Below are positions 8,801 to 17,575 of a stretch of 64,000 nucleotides of DNA, in pieces. Location of the stretch: contig NZ_MUBK01000017.1 in NCBI RefSeq assembly GCF_002127545.1, forward strand, positions 35,508-99,507, in the 5' to 3' direction. The first letter of the stretch is position 1. Every line of letters starts with the position of its first letter. The notes under the pieces are model-generated. The model was not told the DNA's origin. It was given only the letters and a program-made list of their open reading frames with translations, and ran no database searches. Source of the DNA: Xenorhabdus beddingii (lineage in GTDB: Bacteria > Pseudomonadota > Gammaproteobacteria > Enterobacterales > Enterobacteriaceae). Both the position numbers and the translations under genes were made by a program.

Positions 8801-9591
8801 CGCGCTTCAGTGGATGGATTAAGTAAATCTTCCACACTGATGGCAATCATGATCCCATTGAGTGGCTGGCGTGGACGGTATTTCTTCAACAGCCGGATAA
8901 AAACTTTCCATTCCTTGGCATCTTGCGTGTGTCGATTATCCTGAATGATGTAGCGTCCTGTGATATCGAGCAGAATGGCATTATTGGCAAACCACCAGTT
9001 ACAGTTGTCTCCATTTGGCCTATTTCCATTTTTTATATTTTCATTTTCCAGGTCTGCATTTTTCATATTATACAAAGCAGATTTTCTGAAATAGCCCGCC
9101 AATGGAAAATGGAGACCAGAATTTGCCAGTGCGGTTGTTTTACCTGACTGTGGGGCACCAATAACGAGATACCAAGGTAACTGATAGAGATATTGACGAC
9201 TGAAAAAGTTTATCCAATGAGGTTTATGTTGATTCAGTAAGCCGGAAAAATAGGATTTTTTCAATAAACGAGCCGCATCAGAAAAACGCTCTTTCAATGT
9301 AAGATAGTGGACATCCTGTTTATTTTCTTCTTCATCCTTACCTATATTGAATTGGCTGGCCAGTTTTTTCTTGAACCATAATTGGTACAAGCGGGGGACT
9401 AACTGATTTAAAGACCAAATCAAAAACAGACAAAGGATGGTCATTACGCGGATCGAAATAAGTTTAAAGGGGACTGTATTACCGACAGAAATAACAGGAC
9501 CAATAAACCAAATAACCAAAGAGATAACGGTGACTCCGAGGAAACTCCATGTCAATCGGCTGGTGATGATAGAAAGGAGTGCATTCAGCAT
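5875..9591 (-). CDS. tssM: T6SS membrane complex protein TssM (IcmF family)
   Basis: Large inner-membrane component that spans the periplasm and links TssL to the TssJ lipoprotein. The 1,238-aa protein has two N-terminal membrane segments (about residues 13-60), a Walker A motif in the cytoplasmic domain near residue 145 (GAPQSGKTT), and a third membrane segment near 490 (IVLAAILVFVTN). A long periplasmic region follows, with the conserved C-terminal domain (PEWF-type WPGP segment near 1150). The Walker A is intact, so nucleotide binding is possible. An Asn/Ser/Thr-rich stretch near residue 740 comes from a 15-bp tandem repeat. The gene sits between tssL (25-bp gap) and tssA. Confidence 0.94.
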   Translation of the reverse strand: MLNALLSIITSRLTWSFLGVTVISLVIWFIGPVISVGNTVPFKLISIRVMTILCLFLIWSLNQLVPRLYQLWFKKKLASQFNIGKDEEENKQDVHYLTLKERFSDAARLLKKSYFSGLLNQHKPHWINFFSRQYLYQLPWYLVIGAPQSGKTTALANSGLHFPLAGYFRKSALYNMKNADLENENIKNGNRPNGDNCNWWFANNAILLDITGRYIIQDNRHTQDAKEWKVFIRLLKKYRPRQPLNGIMIAISVEDLLNPSTEARDQQAYMLRRRLSELHEQLKIQFPIYIIITKTDLLKGFSAYFAHFDKTLREQIWGFNFPWDKNIDWDLNKIFEQQYSQLQLRLEAELPDILLNGHTARQCAESYLFPQEFAALRPLIAHYFDIIFAKSGFEIPCYPRGLYFTSGTQEGVPLDHVMGKFNHDFQLATDNDSDSMSWGNNNDIGHPKPARQTYFIRNLLENIFQEAGIAGYNRWWVYRKRLWNGFGYIVLAAILVFVTNSFLTSYHNNDNYLMEVQAKIPAIVQQGSDLKENSSVYALLPILNSLAHLDQSPDFSLKDPPLSYRMGLYSGEQISHASQSLYRKTLQKLLLPQIAILITNQMHDDNDDDIEKTYSTLKAYQMLYQPEHYDGQFLHHWVMQYLKTDLKADATQQQFQQMNGHIGQLLDHQAVTSPFIRDERLVEQKQALISRTPPAQRAYNYLKHKLLEDPGLIPVNLNMLAGPQAELVFSYASNTSANNASINNTSINNTLANNDIPGMFTPAGYQKGIDQDLNTFLATLYSQDSWVLGTYARKRTDKEIKSSVKQFYINDYIYHWDKFLTNIRLNNISDLEQRINTARLLSSFDSPMRRLLINISKNVTLNNKSSHDLQKLNNAVKNKSGKLTQLAAEQILSNNSQPTPEQQPEQQIEHHFAQIIDLATPTNPKDKNIPFDTILKDVSQLYQHLTSVQNAINTGMPFPPDNIITQLQTAAELLPIPFKSMISSLAVGASHDTQLSDMKRVGKQLKAEISDFCNKAINNRYPLMPKARQDIKPDDMARMFAPETGLMASFFQKNLVGKIDTSQPKWRFMPGVNGKPLPGGEALLQPFQQAQVIRDTLFTGGTPSPLFRVMVRPISMDHDILSMILDVDGQKLQYSHGPQLSQLISWPGPTRTNQVRIQLNLSDGTTSNLSTSGFWALNRLLDHAQRVSGNSATDNTGLRAMFNINGHTVLLEFTPNSVLNPFKLPAFVCPNPTVFKTA
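7341..7385. repeat. 15-bp tandem repeat in tssM (SINNT unit)
   Basis: ATGTGTTATTGATCG at 7341-7355 and 7356-7370, and a diverged copy at 7371-7385. It encodes TSINN pentapeptides in the periplasmic part of TssM. The repeat unit is nearly identical to that in tagH (843-887). Confidence 0.88.
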
Positions 9592-9616
9592 GTCTTATTT
9601 TCCTTACATTTTTCCT

Positions 9617-10831
9617 TTACATCGTTTGACCTGCAGAAGGAATTAACAGCGTAATTTGGACTCGCCGGTTTTTGGCTCGATTGTTGGGAGTATTATTGGG
9701 AACTAAAGGGTCACGGGCGCCTTTTCCCTCAACGGTGATTCTTTCAGGATCATTGAGATAACGTTGAAGTTCTTTTTGTACCGATTCTGCTCTGGCCAGC
9801 GATAAAGCATAGTTAGATGAAAAAGAAGAATGGGAACCTATGGGAATATTATCGGTATATCCGACGATTAAAATCTTGCCTTTAAAATTATTCATTGCTT
9901 CAGCGATATTCCTGATGATATCCAAATAACGATCTTTGATCTGAACAGAACTGCTGGTGAACAAACCATCCCCCTGTAAGGTGATCGTGCTGCTGTCAGG
10001 CAGGTCGGTGACTGTTAATAATCCTGCGGCCACTTCATCTTCCAACAACCTACTCAGGTTCAGAACCGGGGGCTTGGGCGGCACATTTTGTTGACTAAGA
10101 GTCACATTTGGCAAATCAACTTGGTATATTTTCGCCAAAACCGGGTTGATGATGCCGTTTAATCGCCAACTCAGCCCGATATAGAGGAGGAACACTAAAA
10201 AACTGAGTAAGGCGATAGAGATCCATAGCGGTACGGAAAATCGCCAGGATTTACTTGGTACGGTGATGGCTTGTACTTTTGCTGACAGCTCTGCAGGGTA
10301 ACTGCCCCGAATTGAACGGATTAACTGAAACAGGCGTTGTTTCACGGTTTCCAACTGGGTACGGCCATTATCGATAACCCGATAACGTCCCTCAAATCCC
10401 AGTTGGAGACAGAAGTTAATCAGTTCCAACAGAAATAGATGCTCTTTAGGGTGTTGTGATAATTTTGCCAGCAGTTGGAAGAATTTTTCTCCCCCCCAGG
10501 TTTCATTGTGAAACGTCACCAGCAACCCACTGGCAGACCAGACACCGCGAAGGCCCCAAGGTGTGAGTGCCGCCGCTTCATCCAATGCCGTGCATAAACA
10601 GTAGCGTGCGCCGATGATCACTTCATAGGGCAATTTGGCCTGCTGGCATACCACTTCAAAATGCCGGATCTCGTTGATTAATTGCTGGCGTAAATGCGCA
10701 GGATTAGGATGAACCATAGAATGCCGGATTTGGGGAATGGTATTCAGCAGTGGATTTGAAGCAGAAACCAAAGGGTTAAAATTGGCTTCACCGGCGAGCA
10801 TGTTATGCTCAGTTTTCTGCTTTTCTTGCAT
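9617..10831 (-). CDS. tssL: T6SS membrane protein TssL with OmpA-like domain
   Basis: DotU-family inner-membrane protein that forms the TssJLM complex. The cytoplasmic DotU domain spans about residues 35-185 (CTALDEAAALTPWG near 80, the conserved ALDE motif). A single membrane segment lies near 200-225. A C-terminal OmpA-like peptidoglycan-binding domain spans about 285-400, including VGYTDNIPIGS and NRAKNRRVQI. It is an evolved TssL, so no separate peptidoglycan-anchoring TagL is needed. At 404 aa it is normal for this two-domain form. It lies between tssK (11-bp gap) and tssM, the usual order. Confidence 0.94.
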   Translation of the reverse strand: MQEKQKTEHNMLAGEANFNPLVSASNPLLNTIPQIRHSMVHPNPAHLRQQLINEIRHFEVVCQQAKLPYEVIIGARYCLCTALDEAAALTPWGLRGVWSASGLLVTFHNETWGGEKFFQLLAKLSQHPKEHLFLLELINFCLQLGFEGRYRVIDNGRTQLETVKQRLFQLIRSIRGSYPAELSAKVQAITVPSKSWRFSVPLWISIALLSFLVFLLYIGLSWRLNGIINPVLAKIYQVDLPNVTLSQQNVPPKPPVLNLSRLLEDEVAAGLLTVTDLPDSSTITLQGDGLFTSSSVQIKDRYLDIIRNIAEAMNNFKGKILIVGYTDNIPIGSHSSFSSNYALSLARAESVQKELQRYLNDPERITVEGKGARDPLVPNNTPNNRAKNRRVQITLLIPSAGQTM

Positions 10832-10842
10832 TATCGGCTCCG

Positions 10843-12201
10843 TTACCGTGATTTTTCCTGATTACGGACAGCCCACAACTCTATGTTCAGACCAGGGAAG
10901 TCGCCTGCCAGATGTAATGCAAAGCCACTGGATTTCTCCATTTGCTTCCACAAATCACCTTCTTTTTCCAATTCGAAATAGACATAACCGGAATGCCAGG
11001 GGATCTGTCTGGGAACCGATGGCATGGCCCGCAGTGAAATACCGGGTAATTGCAATTGAACCAATTCACGTATGCGGTCAACCGGGGATATTTTCATCTG
11101 GGCCGGGAAATTGCTCATCAATACATCATTAGCCACGTCAGCATGGACGGCCAGAATAAAGCTGAACCTATGTATCATGTTGGAATCGGGTAATGTCGCT
11201 ATGTTCAAACCGTGGGAATATTCTGTTAATGGCAACTGGATCGCATGTTCTTCCAGAATGATGGATAATCCGCGCCGCAGTTGGATCATCAGTTGGCTGA
11301 AACATTGTGTCAAATTGTCATGGTCGTAGAGAGGCAAGCTCTCTTCAGGTAAACGGTTTTGGGAGAACGTCGCCAACTCGGTAGCAAATTGCAGCCATTC
11401 ACTGAATAACCGCTCTGGATGCAGCAATGACAGATGTTGCATATGGTTGACTTGACCGCAATAGCGATTCAAAAGTGACAGCAAGAGAAAATCCATGATT
11501 TCAGAATCATTGTAGCGTCCCAACTGTAACAAACGTTGGCTGATTTGTTGGCGGCGTTGTTCCAGCAAGCCCTGTATGTCGTTGATAAAACCTGAGACTT
11601 GCGGATTGGCCCGACAGTTGAGCAGGGGGGGAATAAACAGTGCGTCAAGGTGGAGTTTATTGTCACTGGTTTTATTCACGATATGCATGACGCTTAATGC
11701 CGTCCATTCCGGGGTCAAATCCGATTCCAGCATCAGGCGCAAACGCATTTTGCCGAATTGTATGGCCGCATTACCGACTGACATGGCATTGGCGTCATTG
11801 ACTTCCACTTCAATACTGACAAAGCGTGCCAGAGAATCTTTTTGTTCACTGAAAATCACTTCTTCTTTTCCCCGCCGGAAAGCAGGCAACGCCAATACCA
11901 CATTGATATTTGTCTGATTTTCGGTAATTTTCAACGTTGTCGGGGCATGGGCTGCATCAAAACTAAAGGGAGTTCCGTCAGGGAAAATGCCCTTGGCTGA
12001 AGAAAGTCTGACTTTACCTTGATTGAGCAGCTCCTGATCCCATTCGAGTGCCGAAAACCCCCAATAGTAAGGTGTTTGTGCGATCCCCCAGTCCCGGATA
12101 TAGGCTTCCAGATAGTTTTCCGACTGTTGAAAATGGTGGGGACGTAAAAACATCCCTTCTGTCCAGATAACTTTTTCTGATCTATTCATTGTTTTCTTCA
12201 T
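10843..12201 (-). CDS. tssK: T6SS baseplate protein TssK
   Basis: Trimeric baseplate adaptor that connects the TssFG wedges to the TssJLM membrane complex. The N-terminus has the signature EKVIWTEGMFLRPHHFQQ segment, and the 452-aa length is right for the family. The gene overlaps the 3' end of tssJ by about 20 bp, which implies translational coupling. Two in-frame ATGs (12201 and 12189) are possible; the second has a more usual spacing from a purine-rich site, so the N-terminus is uncertain by four residues. Confidence 0.94.
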   Translation of the reverse strand: MKKTMNRSEKVIWTEGMFLRPHHFQQSENYLEAYIRDWGIAQTPYYWGFSALEWDQELLNQGKVRLSSAKGIFPDGTPFSFDAAHAPTTLKITENQTNINVVLALPAFRRGKEEVIFSEQKDSLARFVSIEVEVNDANAMSVGNAAIQFGKMRLRLMLESDLTPEWTALSVMHIVNKTSDNKLHLDALFIPPLLNCRANPQVSGFINDIQGLLEQRRQQISQRLLQLGRYNDSEIMDFLLLSLLNRYCGQVNHMQHLSLLHPERLFSEWLQFATELATFSQNRLPEESLPLYDHDNLTQCFSQLMIQLRRGLSIILEEHAIQLPLTEYSHGLNIATLPDSNMIHRFSFILAVHADVANDVLMSNFPAQMKISPVDRIRELVQLQLPGISLRAMPSVPRQIPWHSGYVYFELEKEGDLWKQMEKSSGFALHLAGDFPGLNIELWAVRNQEKSR

Positions 12202-12781
12202 TTCCTGCTGTACAACTTAAGTCGCATTCTTTGATGAGAATTAAGCCATGGTTAGTGACCTTAACGCACACACGTAGTTCGTCAGGAGAAGAACGCCAGA
12301 ACTGATATGACGAGGGTCTTTCAGGCCGGGGGACCGGAAATGAAATACGCCATTTCTTATCGCCCAATTGCCTGTACTCAGCAATAATTCCGATATAACG
12401 GGCTTCGGGAAGATTTTTTTCCACTAAGCAGTGTGTCGATTGGGAGGGGCGGATAAAGAATTGATCTTCATTTATCATTTTATCGCCTAATGTATTTTGG
12501 GCTTTGTCTTGTAGGGCAAAAAAATCAGCAGACATAAATTCTTCATCCGATTTCAATAAAATAATGTGCATTTTTAGTGGCGCTGAATCATTTATGCCAG
12601 CAGATGCCGTCTCGAAAATAATTTCATACGGGGGCAATTTTGCCGGTGGTGATGAACACCCGGCCATGACCATCAGAAACAGGGATAGGCATATTCCTTT
12701 CAACCCGCACATGATTGAATTCAACCTGTTGGTTGGGATTTTTTTTCTTAAGGATTTTCTTAATGTATCGTGTATTGTCAT
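12182..12781 (-). CDS. tssJ: T6SS outer-membrane lipoprotein TssJ
   Basis: Lipoprotein that anchors TssM to the outer membrane. A lipobox (LMVMAGC) follows a hydrophobic segment, and the mature part has beta-sandwich features of TssJ (ADFFALQDKAQNTLGD, then ARYIGIIAEYRQLGDKKWR). ATG starts exist at 12781 and 12712. The internal one would give a textbook 19-residue lipoprotein signal (MCGLKGICLS onward), while the longer form has a charged 23-residue extension; neither has a strong Shine-Dalgarno. The first gene of the tssJ-K-L-M block. Confidence 0.85.
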   Translation of the reverse strand: MTIHDTLRKSLRKKIPTNRLNSIMCGLKGICLSLFLMVMAGCSSPPAKLPPYEIIFETASAGINDSAPLKMHIILLKSDEEFMSADFFALQDKAQNTLGDKMINEDQFFIRPSQSTHCLVEKNLPEARYIGIIAEYRQLGDKKWRISFPVPRPERPSSYQFWRSSPDELRVCVKVTNHGLILIKECDLSCTAGNEENNE

Positions 12782-12841
12782 AACGTTCGCCAAGATATGT
12801 TTGGTATAACTGGCTGTTTATACGGCGAAAAAATAAAGAAT

Positions 12842-13237
12842 TCAGGCGGCGGTAATAAGAATTTTTGTTTGGCTGGGCACAATGCGGGCGCCCACGGCAT
12901 TAGTCGAATTTTGCAGGGTTGAACTCGACAAGCGGGTTGCGGGTAATCCTTTGATTAAGACAGAGTTGGCGCCCAGGGTATGACGGGAGGGACCCATGAC
13001 AGTGCCGGAAGCCGCACCACAATTAATCCCGGCGTTATCTCCCGTTGTGATGGGAATGGTGGTTGCCAAATTATGTGCCGGACAACCGACAAACAGGATG
13101 TTGAGCGCATTACTGATGCCACTTGTGGCCTGTGCCATATTGGGATAAGGGATCGGTACTGATGACCAACCGATTGGCGTTAAGCAGACATCGGGAGTGG
13201 CCAGATCCATTCCACCCCCTTGCGTATTGGCAAACAT
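12842..13237 (-). CDS. PAAR-like T6SS tip protein (DUF4150)
   Basis: Small Gly/Thr/Pro-rich protein of 131 aa matching the PAAR-like DUF4150 family, which caps the VgrG spike and sharpens it. Visible features: MDLATPDVCLTPIGWSSVPIPYPN at the start, then GCPAHNLATTIPITTGDNAG, then PSRHTLGANSVLIKG. No C-terminal toxin extension follows. It directly follows the DUF3540 gene (12-bp gap), and no separate toxin gene lies between it and tssJ. Family identity is good; the cargo it carries is unknown. Confidence 0.85.
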   Translation of the reverse strand: MFANTQGGGMDLATPDVCLTPIGWSSVPIPYPNMAQATSGISNALNILFVGCPAHNLATTIPITTGDNAGINCGAASGTVMGPSRHTLGANSVLIKGLPATRLSSSTLQNSTNAVGARIVPSQTKILITAA

Positions 13238-13249
13238 AATCTCTTCTCC

Positions 13250-13882
13250 TCAGCCGATATGAATTTGTTCAGCATCAATTTTAGTGATTGCCTTGGCAGA
13301 AACGACGGTATTTTGGGCATGTAACCGCGCATAGCTTTCAGCTTGCATATCCAATTGACCGGCATGAACTTTCTCTGTTTGTGTTGTATGACGAAATAAC
13401 CTATTGCTCAGTTGGGTGACGGTTTGCCAGAGCGATTCAAACTGGCTGCCCACCAAACGGACGGTCGATATCCATGCTGACAGGGATCTTCCACTGTATT
13501 GCATTTCATCAACGTGGCAGCTTCCCCTGTTGGCCGTGACAGTTAATTCATCGCCCTTCATGTTCAAATTGCCGTGGGATGTGATAGTCAGATCGCCGGG
13601 CACGCTGATTTCAGAGAGAGTTTGTGGTTCCATGCGTTCTAAGATGGCTAAAATCCAGAGTTGATCATCGATTTGTGTCATTAAAACCGTGTCTCCCAGA
13701 ATGGGGGCCAATAGGCAACTGGCAGCCCGGCGGCAATGCCAACCCCGATTATTCTTGCTCTCCACCCTAAAATGGCCATCCTGAAGGAGTCTGACAATCT
13801 GTCCGGTCATCTGCTGCACAGGTTCGGTCGTCAGGGGAGGAACAAAAGGATATGAGGCAAGAGCATAAGAATGTTTCGTCAT
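13250..13882 (-). CDS. DUF3540 protein of the VgrG cassette
   Basis: A 210-aa protein matching DUF3540, a family nearly always encoded between VgrG/DUF2169 genes and DUF4150 PAAR genes. The C-terminal part has alternating strands with repeated HG/D turns (SVPGDLTITSHGNLNMKGD, then LDMQAESYARLHAQN), similar to the VgrG needle beta-helix. The role is not established; an adaptor between spike and PAAR or cargo is a plausible inference. Located between a pentapeptide protein gene and the DUF4150 gene with short gaps. Confidence 0.75.
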   Translation of the reverse strand: MTKHSYALASYPFVPPLTTEPVQQMTGQIVRLLQDGHFRVESKNNRGWHCRRAASCLLAPILGDTVLMTQIDDQLWILAILERMEPQTLSEISVPGDLTITSHGNLNMKGDELTVTANRGSCHVDEMQYSGRSLSAWISTVRLVGSQFESLWQTVTQLSNRLFRHTTQTEKVHAGQLDMQAESYARLHAQNTVVSAKAITKIDAEQIHIG

Positions 13883-13896
13883 TTAGATTCTCCTGA

Positions 13897-14964
13897 TTAA
13901 ATCTTATTATGTTGCATACTCCACGCTTCAGCAGCGAATAGCTCAGGATCATTTTCCAGAATACCTTGGCGGTCAGAGAATAGGGTTCCAACCTGTTGCG
14001 CGCGATGAAAAAGTGTTCTCATAAAGTGAGCTGTGCGGAAATCACTGTGGTTGACGTTGGCATAGGAAAGGTCGGCATAAGTCATATTGCAACCCATAAA
14101 TTGGGCGTTCTCGGCACGCACTTTGTGCATGATGGCCAGTGGAAGCTGACTGTGGCGGAAATCAGCAGATTCAAGGCAGGCACCGATAAAAATGGCCTGT
14201 TCAAACAGGCTGTTTTTGCAACAGGCGCGGGTTAAATCCGCTTCGGTAAATAACGCCTGAGTTGCATTGACATTGGAGAGTTGGGCATCCTGTAAAACCG
14301 CGCCTTTGAAATTGCAATGAGTTATTATGGCGTGATTGAAATTGGCTTTCTCAAGTTGGCTATGGGTGAATTGGCACGTGTTAATGATTTGTTTGTGGAA
14401 ATTTTGTTCACGCAGGTCACATTCAAAAAAAATCACTTTGGTCAATTCACTGGCAGAAAAATCGGTTGTCCGTAAATCCTGATGAAGAAAAGTCACCAGA
14501 GATAAATAGCCATGACTCAATTTTACCTGCTCCATGGATGAGTCAAGAAAGGTGATGCGGTCAAGATGACTGTGGCTAAAATCAGCACATTGCAGGGCAC
14601 AGGCTGAAAATAGTGTGCTGTTCTGTTTTGTCGCCGTAAATTGGGTTTTTTTTAAAACCGACTGATTGAATATATTGTTTATCAATGTGCTGTTATCGAA
14701 AATAGCCCGTCCCAGATGACACTGCTCAAACACGTTTTGCTCAAGGGTAGCCGAATTGAACGTGGCTTCTTCTATCTGGCATTGCGTAAAAATGGATTCT
14801 TTGAGTACCACATGGGAAAAATCGGCACCGGAAAAATCGACTTCGTTAAAGATCGCGCCAGATAAATCACGATGGGTCAGTGAGACGTTTTTCAGACTGA
14901 CTTTTTCAATATTCTCACCTTGTTTGATTTTCTCCACTAATTCGTCTGCGGTGAGTAAGTTCAT
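13897..14964 (-). CDS. Pentapeptide-repeat protein of the VgrG cassette
   Basis: A 355-aa protein built almost wholly of A(D/N)LXX-type pentapeptide repeats (for example LSGAIFNEVDFSGADFSH near residue 33), predicted to fold as a right-handed quadrilateral beta-helix. Its start overlaps the DUF2169 gene stop by 4 bp, so the two are translationally coupled. Pentapeptide proteins in such cassettes are thought to be chaperones or spike adaptors, but no enzymatic residues can be read. Family certain, function unknown. Confidence 0.8.
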   Translation of the reverse strand: MNLLTADELVEKIKQGENIEKVSLKNVSLTHRDLSGAIFNEVDFSGADFSHVVLKESIFTQCQIEEATFNSATLEQNVFEQCHLGRAIFDNSTLINNIFNQSVLKKTQFTATKQNSTLFSACALQCADFSHSHLDRITFLDSSMEQVKLSHGYLSLVTFLHQDLRTTDFSASELTKVIFFECDLREQNFHKQIINTCQFTHSQLEKANFNHAIITHCNFKGAVLQDAQLSNVNATQALFTEADLTRACCKNSLFEQAIFIGACLESADFRHSQLPLAIMHKVRAENAQFMGCNMTYADLSYANVNHSDFRTAHFMRTLFHRAQQVGTLFSDRQGILENDPELFAAEAWSMQHNKI

Positions 14965-17552
14965 ATCACGTCCTTATTCCGTTTAGGCAAAGTCTTGGTA
15001 CGCTTAATATAAGCATCCGTAATGGACGTTGAATCACTGATGATGGATTGGGACATATCGGTACGGAATAGATTGGCTTCCCGTAAATCTGTATTGTTGA
15101 AGTTGCATTTCTGCATCATGGCGCTCATCAGATTGGCATTATTCAGCAAAGCCCCTTGGAAATTGGTTCTGATAAACAGGCTTTTTGCTGCATCAAGGTA
15201 CTGCATATCAGCGAATTGGCAGTCGGCTTCACTGAGATCACTGTTATTCAGGGTCGCGGCATAAAATTTAGCCTTAACCAGCGGCATTTGGCGCAAGTTG
15301 CACTCTGTCAAGGTCGCATGGCTGAAATCGGCTTGATTAAGCTCACTGTCCATGGCAAATGCGCAGGTCAGTAATTTGGCTGAGAGAAACCGGCTCCCGT
15401 TTGCCTCCGTTTCCACCCATGTACAACTTTCCAGTTCGGCATGATCAAAAACCGCCTGTGCCAGCTTGCATTGAATAAAAGACACTTTATGCAGATTGGC
15501 ATGGTTGAACTTAAGTGCAGGCAGTTCAAGCTCCATCAGCGTACAGTTTTTCCATTGTGAATAGGCGAAATCGCACTGGGTAATAAAGAGTTGTTGCAGG
15601 GATAGGCCGGTCAATATGGCCTGATGAAAGCGGCAACGATCAAACCGGGTTTCTTGCAGTTGTGTTTCTTCAAAACTGGCTGCCGAAAAGTCACTCTGCT
15701 CACATTTAGCCAGAACCAGACTGGCTTTATCCAGTCTGGCTCCACGTAGCGAAGCATGGCCAATCTCTGTTCTGGCGAGCATGGCTTCGCGGAAATCGGC
15801 ATCATCCAGTTGGCAATGATTTAAACAGGCACTCTCCAACAAAGTTCGAGTGAAATTGGCTCCCCGCAGATCCATGCCGGACAAATCCGCGCCGGTAAAA
15901 TCCATGCCACTGAAATCTCCCCCTTGCTGCATGATATTGTGTACGCGTTTTCGAATAATCTGTGACAGGCTGCCGGTTAAACGTAGGGCAGGGGCCTGTT
16001 GTTGGACTGAGAACAAGTACATGGTGTGTATTGATTGTTCCATTTGAGCCAGCGTTTGATCACTGAATCCCATTTTTTGTTGCTGTTGCCGTAAGGTATC
16101 CCGCATCCGATGCAGACTCTCCGGACCTCTGGCCTGAGTTTCCATCAACTTTTCAATATCAATACCTTGTTCTTTTGCCTTGGCCGTCATTTCTGCTTTT
16201 TTCAACCCTGCTTCAGCCTGTTTGTTGGCCGTATATTGTTCGAGTTTTTCCACAAATTCGGGTAATTCATCCAGCTTGGACGGGGAAGCAAAAGGGGGTT
16301 CTGTTTCTGCCGGGATCACAGTATTGATATCGATACCCTGTTTAGCCAATATTTCCTGTTGCTGTTCACGCAGGCGTCTTTCACGATTTTGAAAGTTGTT
16401 CTGTAACGGGGAATTTCTTTCTGGCTGTTCCGTATCCAGCCACGGACCGATAATTTCTTCCGGAATGAGATCTTTTTCCCGAAAGGCATACAGAGCGCCT
16501 TTTTCTTTATCCATGCGTTGCGCAAGAACATGCAGATAATGGCTCTCTGGGCGGGGCTTATCATGCAGTTCCAGTGCCGATATCATTTGCAGGACATCCT
16601 TGGCATCATCTTCATTCACTTGTGCGCTGCCATGCCAAATTAAGATCATTTGTTCCAGATGAGGAAAGAACCACACGGTGGTGTTGCGCATGACGACTTC
16701 TTCAAAAATCTCTTCATCAAGGCGTAACCGTTTGATAAAACAACGGGCGTTCCAGGAGGGTAACACGCCTTCCTGTAACGGTTTTTCCGGATGCATATTC
16801 CAAATCCGCCATTTGGCCTGTTCTGGCAGGGTAGCATTTTCCTCCCACCACTGATCCTTTGGCGCCGCATTGAATAACCGCCAATCGATATCATGGGAAA
16901 AACCGGGAAATTCGTTTTCCAACCATGCGTTATCGTATTTTTTTCCAATCCGGGTAAATCGGCATGGCCAGACAAAATCCAGGGGGCAAAAACTGGCCGG
17001 AGTGGGTACTTCCTGCTGTGAGGCTAAGTGACGTTGCGATATTAGCTGATTGTGCAGCGTTTCAATATTGGGCAGGCGGTGAATTTTCAGCCCATTTTCC
17101 AGATCTTCAGGAGTAAAGCCGATGCCGTGTGGATTATCCTGATAGTCTTGACCGCCAAAAGCCCGGCTCCAATCCAGGCGCATCTGTTCAAACGGCTGTG
17201 GCTTTGAAGGGCTATCATCCACCCAATAACGGTCGCCAAAAGCCACTAAGGTCTTTTCTAATTCCTCTATCTGAATACGGGCAAGACACGAAGTTTTATC
17301 TGCCTGATGGTGAGTGTAGGCATATCCGGTTGCCAAAAATTCAGCACAGGGTTTAGGCATGGCGAGATCGACAATGCCGTTACAGGTTTCCAGTTCACTT
17401 TCAGCAAGCTGCCAAAGTTCGGCTTCCGGGCGTACCCGTGGAGTTGAACCCATATCAACCAACGCCATCGCAGAGATCCCGAGATGATTTTTTTGCAACC
17501 AGCGATAAGGCCGATAAAGCATACTTAAACGCAGGGGTTTGATGATTTTCAT
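14961..17552 (-). CDS. DUF2169 / pentapeptide-repeat fusion protein
   Basis: An 863-aa two-part protein. The N-terminal ~330 residues match DUF2169 (MDWSRAFGG-like segment near 125, DIDWRLFNAAPKDQWW near 220), known as an adaptor or chaperone family that loads effectors on VgrG. A charged Gln/Glu-rich coiled-coil-like stretch lies around 375-530. The C-terminal ~330 residues are pentapeptide repeats (DFSGMDFTGADLSGMDLRG near 545). It follows vgrG by 23 bp. The fusion form is common in DUF2169-bearing loci. Which cargo it handles cannot be told because no toxin-like gene is visible next to it. Confidence 0.82.
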   Translation of the reverse strand: MKIIKPLRLSMLYRPYRWLQKNHLGISAMALVDMGSTPRVRPEAELWQLAESELETCNGIVDLAMPKPCAEFLATGYAYTHHQADKTSCLARIQIEELEKTLVAFGDRYWVDDSPSKPQPFEQMRLDWSRAFGGQDYQDNPHGIGFTPEDLENGLKIHRLPNIETLHNQLISQRHLASQQEVPTPASFCPLDFVWPCRFTRIGKKYDNAWLENEFPGFSHDIDWRLFNAAPKDQWWEENATLPEQAKWRIWNMHPEKPLQEGVLPSWNARCFIKRLRLDEEIFEEVVMRNTTVWFFPHLEQMILIWHGSAQVNEDDAKDVLQMISALELHDKPRPESHYLHVLAQRMDKEKGALYAFREKDLIPEEIIGPWLDTEQPERNSPLQNNFQNRERRLREQQQEILAKQGIDINTVIPAETEPPFASPSKLDELPEFVEKLEQYTANKQAEAGLKKAEMTAKAKEQGIDIEKLMETQARGPESLHRMRDTLRQQQQKMGFSDQTLAQMEQSIHTMYLFSVQQQAPALRLTGSLSQIIRKRVHNIMQQGGDFSGMDFTGADLSGMDLRGANFTRTLLESACLNHCQLDDADFREAMLARTEIGHASLRGARLDKASLVLAKCEQSDFSAASFEETQLQETRFDRCRFHQAILTGLSLQQLFITQCDFAYSQWKNCTLMELELPALKFNHANLHKVSFIQCKLAQAVFDHAELESCTWVETEANGSRFLSAKLLTCAFAMDSELNQADFSHATLTECNLRQMPLVKAKFYAATLNNSDLSEADCQFADMQYLDAAKSLFIRTNFQGALLNNANLMSAMMQKCNFNNTDLREANLFRTDMSQSIISDSTSITDAYIKRTKTLPKRNKDVI

Positions 17553-17575
17553 TGAGATCCTGATAGAGAGAGTTA